A stretch of 39,993 nucleotides of DNA from Limnohabitans sp. Rim8 (GTDB lineage Bacteria > Pseudomonadota > Gammaproteobacteria > Burkholderiales > Burkholderiaceae_C): positions 1 through 39,993 of the forward strand of contig NZ_CAMBNZ010000017.1 of NCBI RefSeq assembly GCF_945869175.1, in the 5' to 3' direction. Below are positions 8,792-15,906 of this stretch, piece by piece. Within the stretch, counting starts at the first letter, position 1. Each line of letters opens with the position of its first letter. The position numbers were made by a program, and so were the translations under genes. The notes under the pieces are model-generated. The model was not told the origin of the DNA. It made no database searches and worked only from the letters and a program-made list of their open reading frames with translations.

Positions 8792-10126
8792 TCATTCGTC
8801 AGGCCAAGTCAATACCACCCGCAAGCCACCCCACTGGACGCTGCGATCGACTTGGACCTGCAAACCGAAGCGCTGCGCCAAGCGGCGCACGATGGACCAG
8901 CCCAGGCCACTGCCATCGGCGCCATTGTTGGGTCCCCGAAAGAAACGGTCACCTAAGCGGCTCATGTGCAATGCATTCAAGCCCGGACCACTGTCTTGCA
9001 CCACCAACTGCGGCCGTCCAAGGGCCGACCACTGCACATGGATGCTGGCCTCCTCGGGGCTGTAGCGATGGGCGTTGTCCACCAAATTGCCAACCAACAC
9101 ACCGACCAAGCCGGGCGGCATGTTGATGTGCAACACGTCTGGAGCCTCCAGACTTAAAACTTGGCGTTTGGCCAATACCTGTGGCCCCAAGTCGGCCAGG
9201 ATGGCGCGGCTTTCCGCCACGGCATCACAGGTGTTGGCACCGGGCATAGGGGACAGTGCATCCAGTCTGGCCAATTGCAACAACTGAGTTACTAAGCGGG
9301 ATGCCCGGTCGCAACCTTGTAAAACCGCATCGAGCGCAGCTTGGCGATCGGCCATTTGACTGCTGCCACGGGCCACTTGGGCTTGCATGCGAATGGCCGC
9401 GATCGGGGTTCGAAGCTCATGGGCTGCATCGGCTGTAAATCGTCGTTCACCCTCCATTTGAAGCGCCATTTTTTCAAACAGGCGGTTGAGCGAATGCACC
9501 AAGGGCAGCACTTCAACAGACACCGCTTCGCTCAGGGGCTGACGGGCGTCGGGATGGCGTTGCGCTACCGACAGACTCAATTGCCGAAGGGGCGCAAGCG
9601 AGTGAAAAATCACCGCCCAAATCAACAAACCCAAGGCAGGAAAAGCCAGCAGCATGGGCACGATGGCCGACTGCAAGCCAGCGTTCAAAATGTCATCTCG
9701 CGCTGATTGCAGCTCGGCAACGATCACCCACTCTTCGCTTTCACGGCCTGGCGTCGCAAAAACACGCCATGATTTTTGGGCATGGCGTTGGTCCGAAATG
9801 CCGCTTTGACCCAAAGGTGCCAAGGGCATTTCTGGGGCTTCAAAAGAGCGTGAGACCAACTGATTCTGATGCCAAATTTGGAACGCCACCCGCAACTGGT
9901 ACTTGTGCAGCACCTGCGCCGTGGTGAAGTCATCGTCATGGTCTTCGCCCGATTGCACCACCAACACCGCTGCGGTTTGGGCCAAATGGGCATCGAGCAA
10001 CTCAAGGAGTTCATGTTCGGTCTTCAGCCATGTCATGACCACCACGACAAGCCAAATCAGGCCTGTTGCCAGCAACAAACTCAGTGTCAATCGCCACTGC
10101 AGTGAGGGTTGACGCCAAGCGCTCAT
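8792..10126 (-). CDS. sensor histidine kinase, QseC/TctE-like
   Basis: A 444-residue inner-membrane sensor kinase paired with the response regulator immediately upstream; the two overlap in an ATGA at 10123-10126. It has a transmembrane helix at about 12-32, a periplasmic sensor loop of about 120 residues, and a second helix at about 154-176. A HAMP-like linker follows, then a HisKA domain with the phosphoacceptor in FTADAAHELRTPIAA (His236), and an ATPase domain with NLVDNAHRYSP, DSGPGLN and GSGLGWSIVRR. The periplasmic loop is Asp/His rich near residues 60-65 (EDHDDDF), which could be a metal or ligand site; that is speculation. Its place downstream of the haem protein cluster suggests control of, or response to, that redox system. 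Confidence 0.88.
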   Translation of the reverse strand: MSAWRQPSLQWRLTLSLLLATGLIWLVVVVMTWLKTEHELLELLDAHLAQTAAVLVVQSGEDHDDDFTTAQVLHKYQLRVAFQIWHQNQLVSRSFEAPEMPLAPLGQSGISDQRHAQKSWRVFATPGRESEEWVIVAELQSARDDILNAGLQSAIVPMLLAFPALGLLIWAVIFHSLAPLRQLSLSVAQRHPDARQPLSEAVSVEVLPLVHSLNRLFEKMALQMEGERRFTADAAHELRTPIAAIRMQAQVARGSSQMADRQAALDAVLQGCDRASRLVTQLLQLARLDALSPMPGANTCDAVAESRAILADLGPQVLAKRQVLSLEAPDVLHINMPPGLVGVLVGNLVDNAHRYSPEEASIHVQWSALGRPQLVVQDSGPGLNALHMSRLGDRFFRGPNNGADGSGLGWSIVRRLAQRFGLQVQVDRSVQWGGLRVVLTWPDE

Positions 10127-10821
10127 GACACAAGACCAACACCCAGCGGCACATCGGGTTGGATCTGCGCGGGCAACATGTAGCCCACGCCCCGCAAAGT
10201 TTCAATCACATCCGAGCGCAGTTTTTTGCGGAGGTTGTAAATGTGTACTTCCACCGTGTTGCTGCTCACCTCGGTGCCCCACTGGTACAAATGCTGCTCT
10301 ATTTGCGAACGCGTCAAGACGCGCCCCGCATGGAGCATGAAAATTTGCAGAACCTCGTATTCGCGCAAAGACAACTCAACCAAACGTTGCCCTAACCACA
10401 CTTGCCTGGCGGCCATGTCCAGGCGCAAGGCGCCTGCTACAAGTTGGGGCTCTGCCACCCCATGGGCTCTGCGAACCAAGGCACGCAAACGGGCGGCCAG
10501 TTCCATCAGGTCCACGGGCTTGACCAGGTAATCATCCGCCCCGGCATCGAGTCCGGCAATGCGATCGGGCACACCGTCCCGGGCGGTCAAGATCAGCACC
10601 GGGGTTGCGTTCTTATGACGCCGAACTTCGATCAAACATTGCATGCCATCTTGTCTGGGTAAACCCAAGTCCAGCACCGCGGCTTGGTAAACGCCCGTCA
10701 GCAACTCTCGCTGAGCGGCCACGCCATCACGCACCCAATCGACTTGAAAGCCTTGCTGCTGCAAACCCGAATGCAGGCCAGCGCCAAGCAACGCATCATC
10801 TTCTGCCAATAAAATACGCAT
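10123..10821 (-). CDS. OmpR/QseB-family response regulator
   Basis: A 232-residue DNA-binding response regulator. The receiver domain has the acidic pair EDD near the N-terminus, the phosphoacceptor Asp51 in AAVLDLGLPRQDG, and the LVKPVDLMEL switch region. The C-terminal winged helix has LSLREYEVLQIFMLHAGRVLTR and the wing NTVEVHIYNLRKKL with VIETLRGVGYML, typical of the QseB/PmrA branch. It begins 31 bases after the cytochrome b gene, on the same strand, and is translationally coupled to the kinase downstream. The target genes are not shown by the sequence. Confidence 0.9.
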   Translation of the reverse strand: MRILLAEDDALLGAGLHSGLQQQGFQVDWVRDGVAAQRELLTGVYQAAVLDLGLPRQDGMQCLIEVRRHKNATPVLILTARDGVPDRIAGLDAGADDYLVKPVDLMELAARLRALVRRAHGVAEPQLVAGALRLDMAARQVWLGQRLVELSLREYEVLQIFMLHAGRVLTRSQIEQHLYQWGTEVSSNTVEVHIYNLRKKLRSDVIETLRGVGYMLPAQIQPDVPLGVGLVS

Positions 10822-10852
10822 CTGCTGAGCCTGCCTTTGTATTCAGACGATG

Positions 10853-11587
10853 TCAATCGTTGTCATCGGAAGCTTGCGCCTTGCCAGAACTCAGCCATGC
10901 GCCCACTTCAGAACGACTGATGTCCGGCGAAGTGGACTGCTGCCACTGCCACAGCCCAAAGGACAGCACTGCGACCCACAGCAATATCGCCCAGAACCCG
11001 TGGTTGGATTGGATCAAATCGGGCCCCTTGCCTTCGACGCGCCCCGTCAACATATGTGCCGCCAAGTTGCGGCCTCGCACAAAACTGAGCACCACCACGC
11101 CCGAGATATGGGCCAAAACCGCCGCCAACATGAAAATACCGAAGAATTCGTGGACGTCTTCCATCCAATCACCCGTCCATTCTTGGTCACTCACATAGCC
11201 CGACAACACCACCGATGCAATGGCCAACAAGACCGCCACCACCGATGTGACCATGTAAAGATTTTGCGCCTGACGCCAAGAGGCTTGCCCTGTACGCAAG
11301 CCCTCGACAATGTCACTCCACCCCCGCAACTTGCCCCACAGGGCCATCAAACGCGCATGCCTTGGCCCAAGACATCCCCATACCACCCGTGCCACCAGCA
11401 AACCACCCAAGATGTAACCCAAGCTCACATGCACCAGTCTGAAAATTTCGCTTTCAGCAGTCACATAGGCCCCCACGAAGCTCAAAGCCAGCAAGGCATG
11501 CCAGGTGCGTGTAAAGGCATCCACCGTGCGGCGGGTGGGAACAGGCGCCGGTGACTGCGCGACTGAAACGGTGAAGGCGTTCGACAT
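10853..11587 (-). CDS. membrane cytochrome b (cytochrome b561/b6-like) of SHP cluster
   Basis: A 244-residue integral membrane protein with four hydrophobic helices and histidines placed for two b haems, for example TWHALLALSFVGAYVTAE, FRLVHVSLGYILGG, EDVHEFFGIF and VLAHISGVVVLS. The family moves electrons between the quinone pool and periplasmic c-type cytochromes. An AGGAG ribosome binding site precedes the ATG at 11587. It lies 52 bases after the diheme cytochrome c gene. In known SHP-DHC-cytochrome b clusters it is the predicted membrane electron donor to the diheme protein. That partnership is inferred here from gene order. Confidence 0.88.
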   Translation of the reverse strand: MSNAFTVSVAQSPAPVPTRRTVDAFTRTWHALLALSFVGAYVTAESEIFRLVHVSLGYILGGLLVARVVWGCLGPRHARLMALWGKLRGWSDIVEGLRTGQASWRQAQNLYMVTSVVAVLLAIASVVLSGYVSDQEWTGDWMEDVHEFFGIFMLAAVLAHISGVVVLSFVRGRNLAAHMLTGRVEGKGPDLIQSNHGFWAILLWVAVLSFGLWQWQQSTSPDISRSEVGAWLSSGKAQASDDND

Positions 11588-11639
11588 GGTTTTAACTCCT
11601 GCAAAATAAATCTGTGTGTTTCAGCACTCAAGGAACCCA

Positions 11640-12113
11640 TCAACGCGGGATGCGCAAATGCTGCTCATCAAAACGACCCTGGTCAGCCTGGGTATGACAA
11701 GCACTGCATTGCGCTGCGCTTTTGACACTGGCGCGCTTCCAGACGGCGCTTTCAATGTCTCGGTGCTCCCTGACAAACCAGGCCGATCGGGTGATTCGGT
11801 CTTGTTCAGGCGCTTCTCGCACCCGTTTGGAGGTGCCTGCATAGGCTTTTAACCAGACCGAAATTTGCTGAACCTGAACGGGCTCCAAGGAAGCGTCGAC
11901 GCCGTAATGGCGTTCAAGGCCATTCATGACCCGCTGCCATGACGCGGCAGGCAACATGCCCGGCGGATACGGGGTGTGGCAGGCCGCACACTCTTGTTTG
12001 TAAAGGGGCAACACTTGCGCGGGCATGAGAGGGCTGTCCGCCCAAACCAATGCGCTCATGCCGCAAGCCCACAAACAAGCGCCCAAAGTGATTGGTGCGA
12101 GTTTTTTCATCAT
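11640..12113 (-). CDS. periplasmic diheme cytochrome c (DHC)
   Basis: From the ATG at 12113 this is a 157-residue secreted protein with a signal peptide ending near VWA, then two haem c sites: CAACH at about residues 42-46 and CSACH at about 136-140. The wide spacing of the haem sites and the LPAASWQRVMNGLERHYG segment match the DHC family that donates electrons to SHP. I chose 12113 because the ATG overlaps the stop of the upstream DUF1924 gene (ATGA) and directly precedes the signal peptide. A second ATG at 12110 follows at once. Confidence 0.9.
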   Translation of the reverse strand: MMKKLAPITLGACLWACGMSALVWADSPLMPAQVLPLYKQECAACHTPYPPGMLPAASWQRVMNGLERHYGVDASLEPVQVQQISVWLKAYAGTSKRVREAPEQDRITRSAWFVREHRDIESAVWKRASVKSAAQCSACHTQADQGRFDEQHLRIPR

Positions 12114-12514
12114 TTCAATCCGATCAGGTAGGCCATCACGTCGGCTTTTTCGAGCGCCGTGCACTCACGGCTCAAGACGTCTTTGCAGTTGCGCTTGAAC
12201 CATTTGTCCACCTTCGCACTGTCCGTGAAGCGCTCGGCATGGAATGCTGGCGCCAACGGCGCGATGGTTTTACCCGTGGACGCGTGTCGACTTGGCTGAG
12301 TTGGCGGTTGTCCATGGCACGAAGCACACGACCACTCGCCACCATGTTTTTGGGTGAAAAATACTTGTCCACGGCTGGCTTGGCCCGCTTGGCCTGCCAC
12401 TTGCTGCCAATGCAACCATTGCGCTTGTGGCGAAGTCGCCAGGGCGGCGTCGGCCATAGCCAGGTACAGCCCCACACAGGCCATGGCACGCCAAACGCTG
12501 AGGAACTTCATCAT
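12110..12514 (-). CDS. SHP-type monohaem cytochrome c (DUF1924)
   Basis: A 134-residue periplasmic protein with a signal peptide cleaved near DAALA (residue 26) and a single haem site CASCH at about residues 63-67. The C-terminal FKRNCKDVLSRECTALEKAD segment is characteristic of DUF1924, the family of the oxygen-binding sphaeroides haem protein. In SHP an asparagine in this part of the chain is the distal haem ligand that swings away when O2 or NO binds; Asn109 of the RNC motif is the likely equivalent. Cys110 and Cys118 could form a disulfide. AAAGG lies eight bases before the start. It is the first gene of the five-gene cluster, with an FNR-type box upstream. The physiological role of SHP is unsettled. 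Confidence 0.88.
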   Translation of the reverse strand: MMKFLSVWRAMACVGLYLAMADAALATSPQAQWLHWQQVAGQAGQASRGQVFFTQKHGGEWSCASCHGQPPTQPSRHASTGKTIAPLAPAFHAERFTDSAKVDKWFKRNCKDVLSRECTALEKADVMAYLIGLK

Positions 12515-12615
12515 GGTGTCGACCTTTCTTGAAATCTCACTGGAAAGATTAAAGGTCGAATCTGAAGAACGGCTTAAGGAATAAGGCACGCCAGGCCAGA
12601 ATAAAGCCTCGGGCT

Positions 12616-12629
12616 TTGATGCAAATCAA
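12616..12629 (-). promoter_or_regulatory. FNR/Anr box upstream of the SHP cluster
   Basis: TTGAT-GCAA-ATCAA is a perfect match to the FNR/Anr consensus TTGAT-N4-ATCAA. Its centre is about 108 bases before the DUF1924 start codon, which leaves room for a leader. It predicts induction of the SHP-DHC-cytochrome b-two-component operon at low oxygen. The other neighbour, the CorA-type gene, ends at 12743 and reads towards this point, so the box can only serve the SHP cluster. Confidence 0.65.
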
Positions 12630-12742
12630 TCAATTCTGTAGTCCGGGGAACCACATTGGGCAGTACCAGCGCACATGAGCCAACAAGCAACGACTCATCA
12701 TCTGGTCGGCACAGGTCGGATGTCCCCAACTGAGGGGGGCAT

Positions 12743-13840
12743 TCAGCCGCCCATATAACGTTTTCGCCAAAACAAAAAGGCCAAACCTGCTGCGACCAAG
12801 CCCATGAAAATTTCCGTCACCAGCAAGCCGTCGTCTGAGTGCAATGCTGGAAAATGTTCAAAATTCATTCCGAAAAATCCGGTGATCAGGTTCAAGGGCA
12901 GAAAAATGGCCGTCAACACCGTCAAGGTGCGCATCACCTCATTGGTCCGGTTGCTTTGGGCGTTGAAGTGCATTTGCACGGCCGTTTCAGCGTTTTGTTC
13001 CAACCGCTCCACATGGTGCACCACCCGCTCGATGTGCTCGAGCACATCACGGCTTCTGATCTTGAGCAACTCCAGACTTTCAGGCTTCAACATGTCATTG
13101 GCAGGCCATGCATTCAAGGCTTCGATCCAGTCGGTGATGGCTGCACGTTGATCTTCACATATTTCGTCCAAATAGTGCAGTGTCAAACGGGCATTGAGCA
13201 AGGCACTCCAATCATTGAAGCGGGTGTTCGGGTTGAGCAATTCACTTTGCCAACGGTCCAACTGGCGGGTCAGCTCCCGGCGCAAGTTCAAATAACCGTC
13301 CACCACACTGCTGACCATGCGCAGCATCAAATCCGCCGGGTTGGCAGGCAGACGGTGCATCGCCTGGGCAGAAGACAAATTGGAAGAACCCATCAACTTG
13401 GCCACAAAGGCCTTGAGCACGGCGCAATCGACAGGGTGCACCGAAATGACGACTCGGTCAAACACCACAAAAGCCACTGGGCTGGTGTCGATTTTGCGCA
13501 AAATACTGGGGCCGGAATGCGCACTTTCCCTGTGCAAAATTTCACCTGGTTTGGACACATCGGTTTCTGACCTGCCCTGGGCCAATCGGCGAAACACCAG
13601 CACGTCGTAATCGCCCGTGAAATCGTAATGCGATGGCAATTGGTTGTTCAGCACGTCTTGCAGGTGCAGGTCGTAGATTTGAACACCGCACAAGTGCTGG
13701 AGCATCTGTTGCACTTGTCCCTGCATGATTTCAAATTCGCGCCTGGAAAACGAGAGCCAAACAAAGCCTTGGTCTGGCAATGTGGTGGGCAATACCGCCG
13801 TTTCGGCCATTTGATCTGCGTGAATCGAAAATACTTGCAT
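12743..13840 (-). CDS. CorA/ZntB-family divalent cation transporter
   Basis: A 365-residue inner-membrane channel of the CorA superfamily. It has a large cytoplasmic N-terminal alpha/beta domain, a long helix (about 200-290), and two C-terminal transmembrane helices. The first ends in the signature GMN motif (ITGFFGMNFEHFP), and the short acidic loop HSDDG precedes the second. The tail WRKRYMGG is basic. CorA transports Mg2+ and Co2+, ZntB transports Zn2+; the sequence alone does not decide which. The ATG at 13840 has AAGGA six bases upstream and is preferred over one at 13873. It is divergent from ppk2 across a region carrying PHO-box elements, so phosphate control is possible but unproven. 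Confidence 0.85.
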   Translation of the reverse strand: MQVFSIHADQMAETAVLPTTLPDQGFVWLSFSRREFEIMQGQVQQMLQHLCGVQIYDLHLQDVLNNQLPSHYDFTGDYDVLVFRRLAQGRSETDVSKPGEILHRESAHSGPSILRKIDTSPVAFVVFDRVVISVHPVDCAVLKAFVAKLMGSSNLSSAQAMHRLPANPADLMLRMVSSVVDGYLNLRRELTRQLDRWQSELLNPNTRFNDWSALLNARLTLHYLDEICEDQRAAITDWIEALNAWPANDMLKPESLELLKIRSRDVLEHIERVVHHVERLEQNAETAVQMHFNAQSNRTNEVMRTLTVLTAIFLPLNLITGFFGMNFEHFPALHSDDGLLVTEIFMGLVAAGLAFLFWRKRYMGG

Positions 13841-13889
13841 ACCTGTCCTTAACTTTCTGCCCAGCTGAGCCACGTTCAGTTTTAGGCCA

Positions 13890-13907
13890 AAGTCATGAAA
13901 CTGTCAT
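13890..13907 (+). promoter_or_regulatory. PHO box 1 (distal) of ppk2
   Basis: AAGTCAT-GAAA-CTGTCAT fits the 7-4-7 layout of the PhoB box (CTGTCAT-N4-CTGTCAT) with one perfect half-site. It lies about 90 bases before the ppk2 start, and its CTGTCAT is exactly 33 bases (three 11-bp PhoB repeats) before the CTGTCAT of the proximal box. Confidence 0.6.
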
Positions 13908-13933
13908 GACAACGCGATCCCACTGGCCTCGAA

Positions 13934-13951
13934 CTGTCATGACAGTTTCAT
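13934..13951 (+). promoter_or_regulatory. PHO box 2 (proximal) of ppk2
   Basis: CTGTCAT-GACA-GTTTCAT has one perfect half-site and a partial second half-site, ending 46 bases before the ppk2 ATG. It sits in a 16-bp perfect palindrome, AACTGTCATGACAGTT (13932-13947). A 13-bp direct copy, AACTGTCATGACA, occurs 33 bases upstream at 13899. Confidence 0.65.
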
Positions 13952-13997
13952 ATTGAAGGACGAAATTAGTGATTTGATTTAACCCTTGCTGACCGCC

Positions 13998-14900
13998 ATG
14001 ACCCATGAAATCACCGAAGAACAGTTGCGCCAGTTGCGCGAAGACTTGCTCGACAGCATGGACGAGGAGTTGGAGCTGGAACTCGATGACCGTCTGCTCG
14101 ATGGCCACAGCGCCGCCCCAGGCGATGTTCAAAATCGGATGGGCTACTTCCGTGAGCTGCTGCGCCTGCAGTCAGAACTGGTGATGTTGCAAGACTGGGT
14201 GGTCAAAACTGGCCACCGCATGGTCATTTTGTTCGAAGGCCGCGATGCAGCCGGCAAAGGCGGGGTGATCAAACGCATCACCCAGCGATTGAACCCCCGT
14301 GTGTGCCGCGTTTCCGCCCTGCCCGCACCCAACGACCGCGAAAAAACCCAGTGGTACTTTCAGCGCTACATCTCTCACCTGCCGGCCGCAGGTGAAATCG
14401 TGCTGTTTGACCGGAGCTGGTACAACCGCGCGGGCGTTGAAAAAGTCATGGGTTTTTGCAACGACGAGGAGTACGAAGAATTCTTCCGGTCTGTGCCGGA
14501 ATTTGAAAAAATGCTGGTTCGAAGCGGTATCCAATTGGTCAAATACTGGTTCTCCATCACCGACGACGAGCAGCACACCCGCTTTTTGGGTCGCATCCAC
14601 GACCCGCTCAAGCAGTGGAAGCTCAGCCCCATGGACCTGGAAAGCCGCCGCCGCTGGGAGGATTACACCCGGGCCAAGGAAACCATGATCGAGCGCACCC
14701 ACATCCCTGAAGCGCCATGGTGGGTGGTGCAAGCCGTGGACAAGAAAAAAGCCCGTCTCAATTGCATCGATCACCTGCTCAGCCAAGTGCCCTACCATGA
14801 GGTAGAGCATCCTCAAATTGAGCTGCCAGGTCGCGTGCGCAATCCAGACTACATTCGCCATCCGGTACCGGCGGAAATGATCGTCCCCGAAAAATACTGA
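13998..14900 (+). CDS. ppk2: polyphosphate kinase 2 (class I-type PPK2)
   Basis: A 300-residue cytoplasmic enzyme that transfers phosphate between polyphosphate and nucleoside diphosphates, usually making GTP or ATP from polyphosphate. It has the P-loop kinase fold: Walker A EGRDAAGKGG at about residues 80-89, the lid region ALPAPNDREKTQWYFQRY, and Walker B VLFDRSWYNRAGVE at about 135-148. Length and single-domain layout fit class I PPK2. The N-terminus is acidic (EEQLRQLREDLLDSMDEELE). I chose the ATG at 13998, since the upstream TTG at 13986 lacks support. Two PHO-box-like elements precede it, so induction at low phosphate is predicted. A strong terminator follows at 14921. Confidence 0.95.
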   Translation: MTHEITEEQLRQLREDLLDSMDEELELELDDRLLDGHSAAPGDVQNRMGYFRELLRLQSELVMLQDWVVKTGHRMVILFEGRDAAGKGGVIKRITQRLNPRVCRVSALPAPNDREKTQWYFQRYISHLPAAGEIVLFDRSWYNRAGVEKVMGFCNDEEYEEFFRSVPEFEKMLVRSGIQLVKYWFSITDDEQHTRFLGRIHDPLKQWKLSPMDLESRRRWEDYTRAKETMIERTHIPEAPWWVVQAVDKKKARLNCIDHLLSQVPYHEVEHPQIELPGRVRNPDYIRHPVPAEMIVPEKY

Positions 14901-14920
14901 TCCCACTAACCCACCCGATC

Positions 14921-14949
14921 AACAGGCTCTTTTAAGGGCCTGTTTTTTT
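14921..14949 (+). terminator. rho-independent terminator of ppk2
   Basis: Inverted repeat AACAGGC (14921-14927) and GCCTGTT (14938-14944) with a run of T bases to 14949, directly after the ppk2 stop. It faces the convergent psd gene, which ends at 14972. Confidence 0.85.
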
Positions 14950-14971
14950 GAGGTCTGCGCTAGGCCAGGAC

Positions 14972-15853
14972 TCAAGCCGGCTTTTTCAACAAAGCCTGGC
15001 CCATGCGAATCCGCTCACCCGGCGCTATGCCCTGCGCGCAAGCAAAGCCAGGCGGCACAAAGATCAAGATGGTCGAGCCGTGCTCAAACCAACCCATTTC
15101 CTGGCCCTTGAAGTAAGTCGCGTCACAGGGCAGCTCGTTTGGGCCTTTGTAGCGCAGGTTCAGCAGCACATCGACCGCGTGCAGCCGCATGCTGGCCACC
15201 AGAACGGCCGCCACAGGCACCACCAAAAAGGGCACGCCCTCTTGCGTTGTCATGTGCAAAACCGCCCTTTCGTTTTTGCAAAACAACTCTTGTACGCGCT
15301 TGAGCGCAACCGGGTTCACATTCCAGGTGTCGCCGGAGATGTAAGTCACATGCTGCAAATGCACCTGGTCTGGTGCGTGAAATCGGTGGTACATGCTGCT
15401 GGTCAAGCGCAGGGTCAGGTAGGAGCCCCCTTCCAAAGTTGAAGGCCAGTGCTGGCAACGCTCAGATGTACCAAGCAGGGTCTGCAACTGGTAAGGGAAA
15501 CCTTTGGCCTGAAAGACTTGGCCTTGCGAGATGGTTCCGCACGCACCCACGATCGCATCACAAGGAGAAGTCATGAAAGCCGGGTCAGGGTTCACCACCC
15601 TGGCACCGGGTAACAACTCGCGGGTGAAGCAGTCGTGCAAGCTGTCAAATTTTTGATGCTTGGCATCGCTCAAATCCAAATCACTGAACATGCGCCAAAC
15701 CGCCATGGACGATTTGACAACCCATGGGTGGCGAATCTGGCTCCACCAACCCATGAATCGGGTCAGGGTGATGCGAGGGATCCGGTTGGTGAGCAAGAAG
15801 TTCAGGTCTTCTTGCAGCATCCATTTGTGAAAAATTTGACGAATCTTCATCAT
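14972..15853 (-). CDS. psd: phosphatidylserine decarboxylase proenzyme
   Basis: A 293-residue pyruvoyl-dependent decarboxylase that normally makes phosphatidylethanolamine from phosphatidylserine at the inner membrane. The features of the self-cleaving proenzyme are present: Asp99 in SPCDAIVG, the histidine of MYHRFHAP (156-161), and the cleavage serine in FEHGSTILIF (Ser260). The cleavage motif is HGST rather than the Escherichia coli LGST, but the Gly-Ser-Thr core is kept. It has the longer, E. coli-like layout. Many Burkholderiales carry a shorter PSD for housekeeping, so this could be a second, specialised enzyme. Start ATGATG at 15853/15850. It is divergent from the aminotransferase. Confidence 0.85.
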   Translation of the reverse strand: MMKIRQIFHKWMLQEDLNFLLTNRIPRITLTRFMGWWSQIRHPWVVKSSMAVWRMFSDLDLSDAKHQKFDSLHDCFTRELLPGARVVNPDPAFMTSPCDAIVGACGTISQGQVFQAKGFPYQLQTLLGTSERCQHWPSTLEGGSYLTLRLTSSMYHRFHAPDQVHLQHVTYISGDTWNVNPVALKRVQELFCKNERAVLHMTTQEGVPFLVVPVAAVLVASMRLHAVDVLLNLRYKGPNELPCDATYFKGQEMGWFEHGSTILIFVPPGFACAQGIAPGERIRMGQALLKKPA

Positions 15854-15906
15854 GTTGTCACTCAATTTGAATAAAAAGAAATTTTGTTGTCACAAGGAAA
15901 TCGACC

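Noticed and set aside
15876..15893. Possible PHO box before psd (minus strand GTGACAA-CAAA-ATTTCTT), plus two TTGTCAC half-sites 32 bases apart in the psd-aminotransferase gap
   Set aside because: The first half and the CAAA spacer resemble the pstS and phoX boxes, but the second half-site is poor and the half-site spacing is 32, not a multiple of 11. Too weak to call, though worth including in a matrix scan.
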